From: Terrimesophilobacter sp044508495
GTDB taxonomy: Bacteria > Actinomycetota > Actinomycetes > Actinomycetales > Microbacteriaceae
Direction of reading: 5' to 3'
Assembly (NCBI GenBank): GCA_044508495.1
Contig: JBIQHP010000064.1
Span: forward strand, 1 to 11,792
DNA length: 11,792 nt
Part shown: piece after piece, positions 1 through 7,314 of the stretch
How positions within the stretch are numbered: the first letter of the stretch is position 1
Layout of the letters: every line of letters starts with the position of its first letter
Notes under the pieces: generated by a model
The model's database searches: none
The model's input: only the letters and a program-made list of their open reading frames with translations
What the model was told of the DNA's origin: nothing
Program-made: the position numbers and the translations under genes

Positions 1-950
1 ACTCGGTGTTCCGCATCGACCACTACCTCGGCAAGGAGACCGTCCAGAACATCCTCGCCCTGCGCTTCGCGAACCAGCTTTACGAGCCGATCTGGAACGA
101 GCGCTACGTCGACCACGTGCAGATCACGATGGCGGAGGACATCGGGGTCGGGGGCCGTGCCGGCTACTACGACGGCATCGGCGCCGCGCGCGACGTCATC
201 CAGAACCACCTCCTGCAGCTGCTCGCGCTCACGGCGATGGAGGAGCCGGTGTCCTTCGACGCTCGCGACCTGCGGGCGGAGAAGGAGAAGATCCTCTCCG
301 CCGTGCGGCTCGGCGGTGATCTCGGCCTCACGACCGCACGGGGACAGTATTCGAGCGGCTGGCAGGGCGGCGAGCGGGTCGCCGGGTTCCTCGAGGAGGA
401 GGGGATGAACCCGAAGTCCCTCACCGAGACCTACGCCGCCATCCGGCTCGACATCAACACCCGTCGCTGGGCCGGCGTGCCGTTCTATCTCAGGGCCGGC
501 AAGCGACTCGGTCGCCGGGTGACCGAGATCGCGGTCGTCTTCAAGCGGGCCCCGCAGTACCTCTTCGCCGAGAGCCAGACGAGCGCCCTCGGGCGGAACG
601 CGCTCGTCATCCGCGTGCAGCCCGACGAGGGGGTCACCATCCGGTTCGGGTCGAAGGTGCCGGGCGCCGGGATGCAGGTGCGCGATGTGACGATGGACTT
701 CGGCTACGGCCACGCCTTCACCGAGGCGAGCCCCGAGGCCTACGAGCGGCTCATCCTCGACGTGCTCCTCGGCGACCCCCCGCTCTTCCCGCGCCACGAG
801 GAGGTCGAGCTGAGCTGGAGGATCCTCGACCCGATCGAGGAGTTCTGGGCGACCCAGGGCCAGCCGGAGCAGTACCGCCCGGGGACCTGGGGGCCGGCCT
901 CGGCCGACGCCCTGCTCGCGCGCGACGGTCGGAGCTGGAGACGCCCATGA
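1..950 (+). CDS. zwf: Glucose-6-phosphate dehydrogenase, C-terminal part (5' end outside window)
   Basis: Oxidises glucose 6-phosphate to 6-phosphoglucono-lactone with NADP+, the first step of the oxidative pentose phosphate pathway, in the cytosol. The frame is open from the window edge (first full codon at base 3) and gives about 315 residues. The family is about 500 residues long, so roughly the first 190, including the Rossmann nucleotide-binding domain, lie outside. The fragment opens with the family's active-site signature RIDHYLGKE (substrate-binding His and Lys). It continues with the C-terminal domain: a substrate Lys in RAGKRL, the MDFGYGHAF stretch and a YERLILDVLLGDPPLF helix. The gene ends in TGA at 948-950, which overlaps the ATG of opcA (ATGA), so the two are probably translationally coupled. 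No frameshift or missing motif is visible. The identification is firm. The true start cannot be seen. Confidence 0.96.
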   Translation, partial: SVFRIDHYLGKETVQNILALRFANQLYEPIWNERYVDHVQITMAEDIGVGGRAGYYDGIGAARDVIQNHLLQLLALTAMEEPVSFDARDLRAEKEKILSAVRLGGDLGLTTARGQYSSGWQGGERVAGFLEEEGMNPKSLTETYAAIRLDINTRRWAGVPFYLRAGKRLGRRVTEIAVVFKRAPQYLFAESQTSALGRNALVIRVQPDEGVTIRFGSKVPGAGMQVRDVTMDFGYGHAFTEASPEAYERLILDVLLGDPPLFPRHEEVELSWRILDPIEEFWATQGQPEQYRPGTWGPASADALLARDGRSWRRP

Positions 951-1924
951 TCGTCGAGCTGCCGAACACGACGACGAGCGGGATCTCGAAGGCCCTCGTC
1001 AGGATCCGCGAGGAAGGCGGTGCCGTCGCGCTGGGACGAGTGCTGACCCTCGTGATCGCGACCCGTCACGGGGCCGAGGAGGAGGCGATCGAGGCCGCCA
1101 ACGACGCCTCGCGCGAGCACCCGATGCGCGTCATCGTGCTCTCCACGGCGCCCGGCGGCGAGGCGGAGTCCCGGCTCGACGCGCAAATCCGCGTGGGCGG
1201 GGACGCCGGCGCGAGCGAGGTCGTCGTCCTGCGCGCCTACGGCGAGACCGCAACGAACGAGGAGGGCCTCGTGACGGGCCTCCTGCTCGCCGACGCCCCG
1301 GTCGTCGCCTGGTGGCCGGCGGAGGCCCCGCCCGTCGTCTCGGAGTCCCTCCTCGGGCGGATGGCCCAGCGTCGCATCACGGATGCCGCGGCCCAGCCCG
1401 ATCCGCGCGCCTACCTCGACCACCTCGCCGAGTCCTATCGGCCGGGCGACACCGACTTCTCCTGGACCCGCCTGACGCTCTGGCGCGCACAGCTCGCCGC
1501 CGTGCTCGACCAGCCGCCCTACCAGCCGATCACCCGGATCGAGGTGCACGGCGCCTCGGACTCCCCCTCGACGACTCTCCTGGCCGCCTGGCTGCAGCAG
1601 CAGCTCGAGGTCGGGGCGGAGCAGCACTCCTACGGCCCGACGGGAGGGCGGGCCGGCATCCACGAGGTCCGCCTCGAGCGCGAGGCGGGGGTCATCGAGC
1701 TCCGGAGGAGCCAGCCGGGCATCGTGACCCTGGCCCAGCCCGGCCAGCCCGTCCACGACATCTCCCTCCCCCGCCGCACCCTGCGCGACTGCCTCGCCGA
1801 GGAGCTGCGCAGACTCGACCCCGACGACCTGCTCGGGGACGTCCTGCAGCGCGGCCTCGCGAGGCTCGGCGCACCCTCGACCTCGCCGGAGCCCTTCGGC
1901 GACACCCGGAAGGAGTCACCGTGA
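947..1924 (+). CDS. opcA: Glucose-6-phosphate dehydrogenase assembly protein OpcA
   Basis: A 325-residue protein of the OpcA family. In cyanobacteria and actinobacteria OpcA binds glucose-6-phosphate dehydrogenase and promotes its oligomeric, active form. It has no known catalytic activity of its own. The product begins MIVELPNTTTSGISKAL, typical of the family. It has an N-terminal alpha/beta domain with an ADAPVVAWWPAEAP segment and a C-terminal domain starting near YQPITRIEVHG and ending around the DCLAEELRRLDPDD helix. The ATG at 947 overlaps the zwf stop (ATGA) and has GGAG at 937-940 with a 6-base spacer. The 3' end overlaps pgl by GTGA. Position between zwf and pgl is the usual actinobacterial arrangement and fits delivery of OpcA in proportion to Zwf. 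Identification rests on overall family resemblance and context, not on catalytic residues. Confidence 0.95.
   Translation: MIVELPNTTTSGISKALVRIREEGGAVALGRVLTLVIATRHGAEEEAIEAANDASREHPMRVIVLSTAPGGEAESRLDAQIRVGGDAGASEVVVLRAYGETATNEEGLVTGLLLADAPVVAWWPAEAPPVVSESLLGRMAQRRITDAAAQPDPRAYLDHLAESYRPGDTDFSWTRLTLWRAQLAAVLDQPPYQPITRIEVHGASDSPSTTLLAAWLQQQLEVGAEQHSYGPTGGRAGIHEVRLEREAGVIELRRSQPGIVTLAQPGQPVHDISLPRRTLRDCLAEELRRLDPDDLLGDVLQRGLARLGAPSTSPEPFGDTRKESP
1908..1915 (+). promoter_or_regulatory. Ribosome binding site that fixes the pgl start
   Basis: The sequence GGAAGGAG lies 5 bases before the GTG at 1921. The reading frame of pgl stays open far upstream (start codons occur back to about 1312), but that upstream translation is only an off-frame reading of opcA. 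This site, together with the family's usual N-terminus, fixes the start at 1921. Confidence 0.8.
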
Positions 1925-2709
1925 TCCCGGAACGCCTCGTGCTCGTCCACGACGACCGCCCTAGCCTCGCCTCGGCCGTCGCCACGAGGTTCTACGAGAC
2001 GATGGGCGGCATCCTTCGGGAGAAGCCCCTCGCGCATGTCGTGCTCACGGGCGGAACGGTCGGCGGTGAGATCCTCGCCGCGATCGGCCGCTCGGCGAGC
2101 CGCTCCTCGCTCGACTGGAGCCGGGTCGCATTCTGGTGGGGGGACGAGCGCTGGCTGCCCGCGGGCGACCCCGAGCGCAACGACACGCTCGCCGACGACG
2201 CGCTTCTGGCCGGGCTGCTCGCCGACGGCGTCATCGCCGATGCCGCGATCCATCGGCTTCCGGCTTCGGACAGCGCGCTCGGCCTGGATGCGGCGGCCAG
2301 GCACTATGCCGCGGAGCTCGCCCGGTACGCACCCGAGGGTGCGACCATCCCCGCCTTCGACCTCGTCTTCCTCGGGGTCGGACCCGACGGCCATGTCGCC
2401 TCCCTCTTCCCCGAGCACGACGGCATCCGGGCTGCCGGGCCGGCGGTCGTGGCCGTCCGCGACTCGCCCAAGCCCCCGCCGGAGCGGCTGAGCCTCACCC
2501 TTCCGGCGATCAACGGCGCCGATCGCGTCTGGCTGTGCCTTGCCGGGGCAGACAAGGCCCCGGCCCTCGGCCTGGCCCTCGCGGGCGCGAACCCGGTGGA
2601 AGTGCCCGCAGCGGGCGTCACAGGGCGTGTGAGGACCGTGTTCTTCGTCGACGTGGCCGCCGCGGCCGAGGTTCCACCCGAACTCCTCGCGGAGCGCGGC
2701 GAGGCCTGA
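1921..2709 (+). CDS. pgl: 6-phosphogluconolactonase
   Basis: Hydrolyses 6-phosphoglucono-delta-lactone to 6-phosphogluconate, the second step of the oxidative pentose phosphate pathway, in the cytosol. The 262-residue product has the usual length of the Pgl/NagB-like family. Visible motifs are the phosphate-binding VLTGGTVGGE (41-50), WWGDERWLP (72-80), the catalytic-site motif LGVGPDGHVASLFPEH (151-166) and SPKPPPERLSLTLPAIN (182-198). I chose the GTG at 1921 because it overlaps the opcA stop (GTGA), has GGAAGGAG 5 bases upstream and gives the normal N-terminus. The gene is the last of the zwf-opcA-pgl operon, so three consecutive functions (dehydrogenase, its partner, lactonase) are made together. 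Its TGA forms one arm of a hairpin shared with the convergent rbpA. Only the start is debatable. Confidence 0.95.
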   Translation: MIPERLVLVHDDRPSLASAVATRFYETMGGILREKPLAHVVLTGGTVGGEILAAIGRSASRSSLDWSRVAFWWGDERWLPAGDPERNDTLADDALLAGLLADGVIADAAIHRLPASDSALGLDAAARHYAAELARYAPEGATIPAFDLVFLGVGPDGHVASLFPEHDGIRAAGPAVVAVRDSPKPPPERLSLTLPAINGADRVWLCLAGADKAPALGLALAGANPVEVPAAGVTGRVRTVFFVDVAAAAEVPPELLAERGEA

Positions 2710-2735
2710 CGGCGTCCGCGGGCGCAGCTCAGGCC
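2703..2735. terminator. Probable bidirectional terminator hairpin between pgl and rbpA
   Basis: GGCCTGA at 2703-2709 and TCAGGCC at 2729-2735 are perfect inverse complements and form a 7-bp stem. The 19 bases between can fold again: GCGTC-type arm 2712-2716 against 2721-2725, with one G-T pair and a 4-base loop. The outer arms are the last Ala codon and TGA stop of pgl on one strand and of rbpA on the other, so the same hairpin sits at the end of both transcripts. There is no T-run on either side, which is common for actinobacterial terminators. Structure is seen in the sequence; the terminator role is inferred. Confidence 0.6.
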
Positions 2736-3091
2736 GAGGTGCGGCCGCGCCGGGCCCTGAGCTGCTGGAGCGCCTCGTCGAGGAGAGTCGCCGCCTCCTG
2801 CTCGGTGCGACGCTCCTTCACATAGGCCAGGTGCGTCTTGTAGGGCTCGAGCTTCGCCACCGAGGGCGGATTCTGCTGATCCCGGCCGGCGGGAAGCCCG
2901 CAGTTGGGGCAGTCGAGCTGCTCGGGGATCTCCTCGGGCTCGATGGTCGCGAGGAAGTAGGGCTTGAGCTCATGCCCGTTGGCGCACCAGTAGGAGACCT
3001 GCACCCGGTCCGCGTGGAATCCGCGGTCCTGCTCCCCCATCGGCCCCGCGCCGACGCGCGACCCACGAATTGCACTGCCACCAGATGCCAC
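2729..3091 (-). CDS. rbpA: RNA polymerase-binding protein RbpA
   Basis: RbpA is an actinobacterial RNA polymerase partner. It binds the principal sigma factor and core enzyme, stabilises the open promoter complex, and is linked to basal rifampicin tolerance. The product has 120 residues. The N-terminal tail carries the family's AIRGSRVGAG core. The central domain has C36-x3-H40 and C61-x2-C64 (CANGH and CPNC), matching the zinc-binding Cys/His set known from Streptomyces RbpA; mycobacterial forms have lost it. The basic linker and C-terminal sigma-interaction helices follow (THLAYVKERR to LRARRGR). The start is GTG with AGGAGGT at 3097-3103. The gene is last in its transcription unit, 27 bases after secG, and converges on pgl. 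Identification is firm. Confidence 0.95.
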   Translation of the reverse strand: MASGGSAIRGSRVGAGPMGEQDRGFHADRVQVSYWCANGHELKPYFLATIEPEEIPEQLDCPNCGLPAGRDQQNPPSVAKLEPYKTHLAYVKERRTEQEAATLLDEALQQLRARRGRTSA

Positions 3092-3096
3092 GGATG

Positions 3097-3103
3097 ACCT
3101 CCT
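3097..3103 (-). promoter_or_regulatory. Strong ribosome binding site of rbpA
   Basis: Reading the minus strand, AGGAGGT is followed by a 5-base spacer (CATCC) and GTG. This near-perfect anti-Shine-Dalgarno complement supports the GTG at 3091 and suggests high translation of RbpA, which fits a general transcription factor. Confidence 0.8.
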
Positions 3104-3118
3104 AACCTCGAGCAGGCG

Positions 3119-3370
3119 CTAGACGCCGACGTCGAACTTCGTGATGAGCCCGAGCGCGATGATGCACGAAACCCAGACGAGGCCCAGGATGACCGTGAAG
3201 CGGTTGAGGTTGCGCTCGGCGACGCCCGAGGCGCCCAGGTTCGAGGTCGTCCCGCCTCCGAACATGTCGGAGAGGCCCCCGCCGCGCCCCTTGTGGAGCA
3301 GGATGAGCAGGGTCAGCAGGAGGCTCGTGATGCCGAGCACGACCTGCAGGATGACCTGGAGAATTTCCAC
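3119..3370 (-). CDS. secG: Protein-export membrane protein SecG
   Basis: SecG is the small auxiliary subunit of the SecYEG translocon in the cytoplasmic membrane and assists SecA-driven export. The product is 83 residues: a first membrane segment at about 4-24 (ILQVILQVVLGITSLLLTLL), then a conserved glycine-rich cytosolic loop HKGRGGGLSDMFGGG (26-40), and a second membrane segment at about 58-77 (FTVILGLVWVSCIIALGLI). I start it at GTG 3370, where the family's hydrophobic N-terminus begins; AGAAAGG lies 10 bases upstream. An in-frame ATG at 3475 would add 35 unrelated residues overlapping the end of tpiA, so I reject it. A probable promoter lies within the 91-base gap after tpiA. rbpA follows after 27 bases, presumably on the same transcript. 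Confidence 0.93.
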   Translation of the reverse strand: MEILQVILQVVLGITSLLLTLLILLHKGRGGGLSDMFGGGTTSNLGASGVAERNLNRFTVILGLVWVSCIIALGLITKFDVGV

Positions 3371-3400
3371 GGGAATGGTGCCTTTCTGGGGGCGCTGACC

Positions 3401-3437
3401 GTTGATCAGTATAACTTGTGACGGCAGAGGGGGCGGA
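3401..3437 (-). promoter_or_regulatory. Candidate promoter for secG-rbpA
   Basis: On the minus strand a TATACT hexamer (3413-3408) stands in a short AT-rich island in otherwise GC-rich sequence. A start about 7 bases further on, near 3401, would leave a leader of about 30 bases before the secG GTG. No good -35 box is visible at 17-19 bases; the sequence there is CCGCCC-like. A weak 5-bp hairpin (GCGGA/TCCGC, 3433-3449) overlaps the expected -35 area and might serve as a partial terminator for tpiA. Both roles are inferred. Confidence 0.42.
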
Positions 3438-3461
3438 CCCTCGCTCCGCAGGGCCGATCGG

Positions 3462-4334
3462 CTAAGTGCCGACATGGCTCTGGAACCTGGCGATCTTGGC
3501 GAACTCCTCGACGACGAGGCTCGCGCCGCCCACGAGGGCGCCGTCGACGTTCGCCTCGCGCAGGAAGCTCGCGATGTTGCCGGACTTCACCGAGCCTCCG
3601 TAGAGGATGCGCGTGCGCTCGGCGGCATCCGCGCCCAGCGCTGCGCCGACGACCGTGCGCAGCCGGCCGGCGACCTGCTCGGCCTGCTCCGGCGTCGCGG
3701 CCTGGCCCGAGCCGATCGCCCACACGGGCTCGTAGGCGACCACGATGTCGGAGCCCTTGGGAAGCCCCGACAGGGCCGCCTCGAGCTGCTCGACGGGAAC
3801 CGCGCTCGCACCCCGGGACTCGAGGTCCTCCGCCGTCTCGCCGACGCAGATGACCGGGACGAGCCCGTGGCGGATGGCTGCGGCGGCCTTCGCCCCGACG
3901 AGCTCGTTCGACTCGTGGTGGTAGGCCCGGCGCTCGGAGTGGCCGACGATCGCATAGCCGCAGTCGAGCGCCTTGAGGAAGGCGCCGGAGATCTCGCCGG
4001 TGTACGCCCCCGAGTCGTGCTCGGAGACGTCCTGCGCGCCGAAGCGGATCGGGAGGCGGTCCGCGGCCACGAGCGACTGCACCGAGCGCAGGTCGGTGAA
4101 CGGCGGGAAGACCGCGACCTCGACGCCGCGGAAGTCCAGCCGTGCGTCCTGGAGGGTCCAGGCGAGCTTCTGCACGAAGGCGATCGACTGGAGATGGTCG
4201 AGGTTGAGCTTCCAGTTGCCGGCGATGAGCGGGATCCGGGCGCCGTCGTGCGCGACCGGGTCTTTCTTCACTGCGCTGCCCTTCTTCTCTGCGCTGTCCC
4301 TCTTCACTGGGCCGTCCTTCTTCACCGCTGCCAT
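3462..4334 (-). CDS. tpiA: Triose-phosphate isomerase with a lysine-rich N-terminal extension
   Basis: Interconverts dihydroxyacetone phosphate and glyceraldehyde 3-phosphate in glycolysis and gluconeogenesis, in the cytosol. The 290-residue product contains a full TIM barrel: IPLIAGNWKLN with N40 and K42, catalytic H132 in VGHSERR, catalytic E202 in AYEPVWAIG, and the phosphate loops LYGGSVKSGNI (about 245-254) and GALVGGASL (265-273). Most bacterial enzymes have about 250-260 residues. The excess is an N-terminal tail of about 33 residues made of four KKD-type hexapeptides. The ATG at 4334 is supported by GGAGG 7 bases upstream; later in-frame GTGs inside the tail could also be used. The family motif is usually GNWKMN; here it is GNWKLN. 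The start overlaps the end of pgk by 13 bases. The enzyme call is firm; the function of the tail is unknown. Confidence 0.95.
   Translation of the reverse strand: MAAVKKDGPVKRDSAEKKGSAVKKDPVAHDGARIPLIAGNWKLNLDHLQSIAFVQKLAWTLQDARLDFRGVEVAVFPPFTDLRSVQSLVAADRLPIRFGAQDVSEHDSGAYTGEISGAFLKALDCGYAIVGHSERRAYHHESNELVGAKAAAAIRHGLVPVICVGETAEDLESRGASAVPVEQLEAALSGLPKGSDIVVAYEPVWAIGSGQAATPEQAEQVAGRLRTVVGAALGADAAERTRILYGGSVKSGNIASFLREANVDGALVGGASLVVEEFAKIARFQSHVGT
4254..4325 (-). repeat. Four degenerate 18-bp tandem units encoding the TpiA N-terminal tail
   Basis: Read on the minus strand, four consecutive 18-base units occupy 4325-4308, 4307-4290, 4289-4272 and 4271-4254. Three begin GTGAAG and one GAGAAG. 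They encode VKKDGP, VKRDSA, EKKGSA and VKKDPV. Units 1-3 differ from one another at only a few positions; unit 4 diverges in its last third. The tract is purine-rich and lower in GC than its surroundings. It directly follows the tpiA start and precedes the conserved barrel. Confidence 0.8.
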
Positions 4335-5536
4335 CCGAGTGCCTCCAGTCCTGGCAGCCGCTTCCCCTCGAGGAATTCGAGGCTCGCGCCGCCGCCGGTC
4401 GAGATATGGCCGAATCCGGCGTCCTCGAAGCCGAGAGCGCGCACCGCGGCGGCCGAGTCCCCTCCGCCGACGACCGAGAGCCCGTCCACCTCGGTGAGTG
4501 CCTGGGCGACGGCCTTCGTTCCCGCCGAGAACGCGGGGAACTCGAAGACCCCCATCGGCCCGTTCCAGAAGACCGTCGCGCTCGAGGCGATGACCTCCGC
4601 GAATCGCCGCGCGGTGTCCGGGCCGATGTCGAGCCCGAGTCCGGATGCGCCCCAGACAGTGTCCTCGATCCCCTCGACGGGACGGATGTCGTGATCGGCG
4701 TCGGCGGAGAAGCCCGACGCGACGACGGCATCCGTCGGGAGGACGATGTCGACCCCGAGCCGCTTCGCCTCGTCGAGGTAGCCGCGCACCGTGTCGAGCT
4801 GATCCTCCTCGAGCAGGCTCGATCCGACCCGGTGGCCGAGCGCGGCGAGGAAGGTGTACATCATGCCGCCGCCGATGAGCAGCGAGTCGACGCGCGGGAG
4901 GAGATGGGCGATGACGCCGAGCTTGTCGGAGACCTTCGAGCCTCCGAGCACGACCGTATAGGGTCTGGCCGGATCCTCGGTGAGCCGCTCGAGCACTCCG
5001 AGCTCGGCCTCGACGAGGCGCCCTGCCGCGCTCGGGAGGAGCTCCGCGAGCTCGAAGACGCTCGCCTGCTTGCGGTGGACGACGCCGAAGCCGTCGGAGA
5101 CGAGCACCTCGCCGAGCGCGGCGAGCCTCGCCGCGAACTCCCTGCGCTCGTCCTCCGGCTTCGCCGTCTCCCCCGCGTTGAATCGGAGGTTCTCGAGGAG
5201 CGCGACTCCGCCGTCCTCGAGCCCGTCGACGGCCTCCCGCGCGGCCTGGCCGACCGTGTCGGTCGCGAACACGACGGGAGCGCCGAGGAGCTCGCACAGC
5301 CGCTGCGCGACCGGCGCGAGGCTGAACTGGGCGTCGGGGGCGCCATCCGGACGGCCGAGGTGCGAGATCACGACGACGCGCGCGCCGGCGTGGATGAGCT
5401 CGTTGAGCGTCGTGAGCGAAGCCCGGATGCGCCCGTCGTCGGTGATCGTCTGACCGTCGAGCGGCACGTTGAGGTCGCAGCGGACGAGCACCCGCTTACC
5501 GGCGAGCGATCCGAGGGACTCGATCGTTCGAAGCAT
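4322..5536 (-). CDS. pgk: Phosphoglycerate kinase
   Basis: Transfers phosphate between 1,3-bisphosphoglycerate and ADP, the first ATP-yielding step of glycolysis, in the cytosol. The 404-residue product has the normal bacterial length and two-domain layout. The N-terminal substrate domain shows VLVRCDLNVPL (16-26), R36/R38, SHLGRP (58-63), LLENLRF (113-119) and SDGFGVVHR (147-155). The C-terminal nucleotide domain shows LGGSKVSDK (197-205), FWNGPMGVFE (323-332) and GGGDSAAAV (357-365). I choose the ATG at 5536, 11 bases after the gap stop, because it gives the family N-terminus. The frame is open further upstream only as an off-frame reading of gap. No Shine-Dalgarno sequence is visible before this ATG, so translation may depend on ribosomes finishing gap. 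It overlaps tpiA by 13 bases. Confidence 0.95.
   Translation of the reverse strand: MLRTIESLGSLAGKRVLVRCDLNVPLDGQTITDDGRIRASLTTLNELIHAGARVVVISHLGRPDGAPDAQFSLAPVAQRLCELLGAPVVFATDTVGQAAREAVDGLEDGGVALLENLRFNAGETAKPEDERREFAARLAALGEVLVSDGFGVVHRKQASVFELAELLPSAAGRLVEAELGVLERLTEDPARPYTVVLGGSKVSDKLGVIAHLLPRVDSLLIGGGMMYTFLAALGHRVGSSLLEEDQLDTVRGYLDEAKRLGVDIVLPTDAVVASGFSADADHDIRPVEGIEDTVWGASGLGLDIGPDTARRFAEVIASSATVFWNGPMGVFEFPAFSAGTKAVAQALTEVDGLSVVGGGDSAAAVRALGFEDAGFGHISTGGGASLEFLEGKRLPGLEALGWQR
4342..4346 (-). promoter_or_regulatory. Ribosome binding site that decides the tpiA start
   Basis: GGAGG on the minus strand, inside the last codons of pgk, with a 7-base spacer to the ATG at 4334. It supports translation of the whole lysine-rich tail, not initiation only at a downstream GTG nearer the barrel. 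Confidence 0.72.
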
Positions 5537-5547
5537 GGCGTTCGCGA

Positions 5548-6555
<1,008 letters not shown>

Positions 6556-6591
6556 TGCGGGACTCCTCGGGGTTGGGCGGGTGAATGGCCG

Positions 6592-7218
6592 CTACGACAG
6601 TACCAGCAGCCCGGAGGTCTTCTTGCGCGCCGTCTCGAAGCGCGACTGCACGTTGGCCCAGTCGGCGATGTTCCAGAACGCCTTGATGTAATCGGCCTTG
6701 ACGTTGACGTAGTCGAGGTAGAACGCGTGCTCCCACATGTCGAGGAGCAGGAGCGGAACGGTGCCGGTCGCGAAGTTGCCCTGGTGGTCGTAGTACTGCT
6801 GCACGAGGAGCTTCTCGCCGAGCGAGTCCCAGACGAGCGCTCCCCAGCCCGAGCCCTGGATGCCCGCCGCCGCCGCGGTGAAGTGCGCCGTGAACTTGTC
6901 GAAGGAGCCGAAGTGGTCGTCGATGGCCGAGGCGAGCTCTCCGGTCGGCTTGTCGCCGCCGTCCGGGGACAGGTTCGTCCAGAAGATCGTGTGGTTGACG
7001 TGCCCGGCGAGGTTGAAGGCGAGATCCTTCTGGAGCTTGTTGACATTGGCGAAGTCGTTGGCCTCGCGCGCCTCGGCGAGCTTGGCGAGAGCGGTGTTCG
7101 CTCCGTCGACGTAGGCCTTGTGGTGCTTGTCGTGGTGCAGCTCCATGATCCGGCCGCTGATGCTCGGCTCGAGCGCCGCGAAGTCGTAGCCCAGATCGGG
7201 AAGGGTGTAGTCAGCCAT
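6592..7218 (-). CDS. sodA: Superoxide dismutase, Fe/Mn family
   Basis: Converts superoxide to hydrogen peroxide and oxygen. The 208-residue product has no signal peptide and is probably cytosolic. The metal ligands are visible: H28 in ELHHDKHH, H76 in AGHVNHTIFW, and D160 and H164 in LDMWEHAFYLDY. The position that in E. coli MnSOD is Q146 is, by my hand alignment, H145 here (YYDHQGN), as in the mycobacterial iron enzyme. Metal preference (Fe, Mn or either) is therefore open. The ATG at 7218 has AGGAGA at 7228-7233 with a 9-base spacer. A probable promoter sits in the gap after whiA. Many actinobacteria have gap directly after whiA; here sodA is between them, 36 bases ahead of gap. The gene symbol follows common use; sodB would be equally possible. 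Confidence 0.94.
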   Translation of the reverse strand: MADYTLPDLGYDFAALEPSISGRIMELHHDKHHKAYVDGANTALAKLAEAREANDFANVNKLQKDLAFNLAGHVNHTIFWTNLSPDGGDKPTGELASAIDDHFGSFDKFTAHFTAAAAGIQGSGWGALVWDSLGEKLLVQQYYDHQGNFATGTVPLLLLDMWEHAFYLDYVNVKADYIKAFWNIADWANVQSRFETARKKTSGLLVLS

Positions 7219-7254
7219 GATGATGAGTCTCCTAGCGTTCTCGTTGACCTGCCC

Positions 7255-7260
7255 AGTCTA
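7255..7260 (-). promoter_or_regulatory. Candidate -10 box for sodA (and gap-pgk-tpiA)
   Basis: On the minus strand the hexamer TAGACT agrees with the TANNNT form of the principal sigma factor's -10 box. It would start transcription near 7248, giving a leader of about 30 bases before sodA. The -35 region is poor: GAAACC or GGAAAC at 17-18 bases. It lies downstream of the hairpin that follows whiA, which fits a new transcription unit starting here. Confidence 0.4.
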
Positions 7261-7285
7261 CCGCCGCGGTCTCCGAGGTTTCCGG

Positions 7286-7299
7286 GCCGGGCACCCGGC
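7286..7299 (-). terminator. Candidate terminator hairpin after whiA
   Basis: Two 6-base arms, GCCGGG and CCCGGC, are separated by two bases; in practice this is a 5-bp stem with a 4-base loop, all G-C. It lies 15-30 bases after the whiA stop and has no T-run. Competing pairings exist, for example CCGCCG at 7261-7266 with CGGCGG at 7296-7301. It may end or weaken transcription from uvrA-uvrC-rapZ-whiA before sodA. Confidence 0.38.
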
Positions 7300-7314
7300 G
7301 GCGCACCGTCCCGA

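Noticed and set aside
1312..1920. Long N-terminal extension in frame with pgl, and comparable in-frame extensions upstream of tpiA, pgk, whiA and uvrC.
   Set aside because: The added sequence is an off-frame reading of the preceding real gene. Starts at 1921, 4334, 5536, 8292 and 11203 give the normal family N-termini, and most have a ribosome binding site or a stop/start overlap.
3371..3475. A longer SecG starting at the ATG at 3475.
   Set aside because: It would add 35 residues without family resemblance before the first membrane segment, overlap the end of tpiA, and place the probable promoter inside the coding region.
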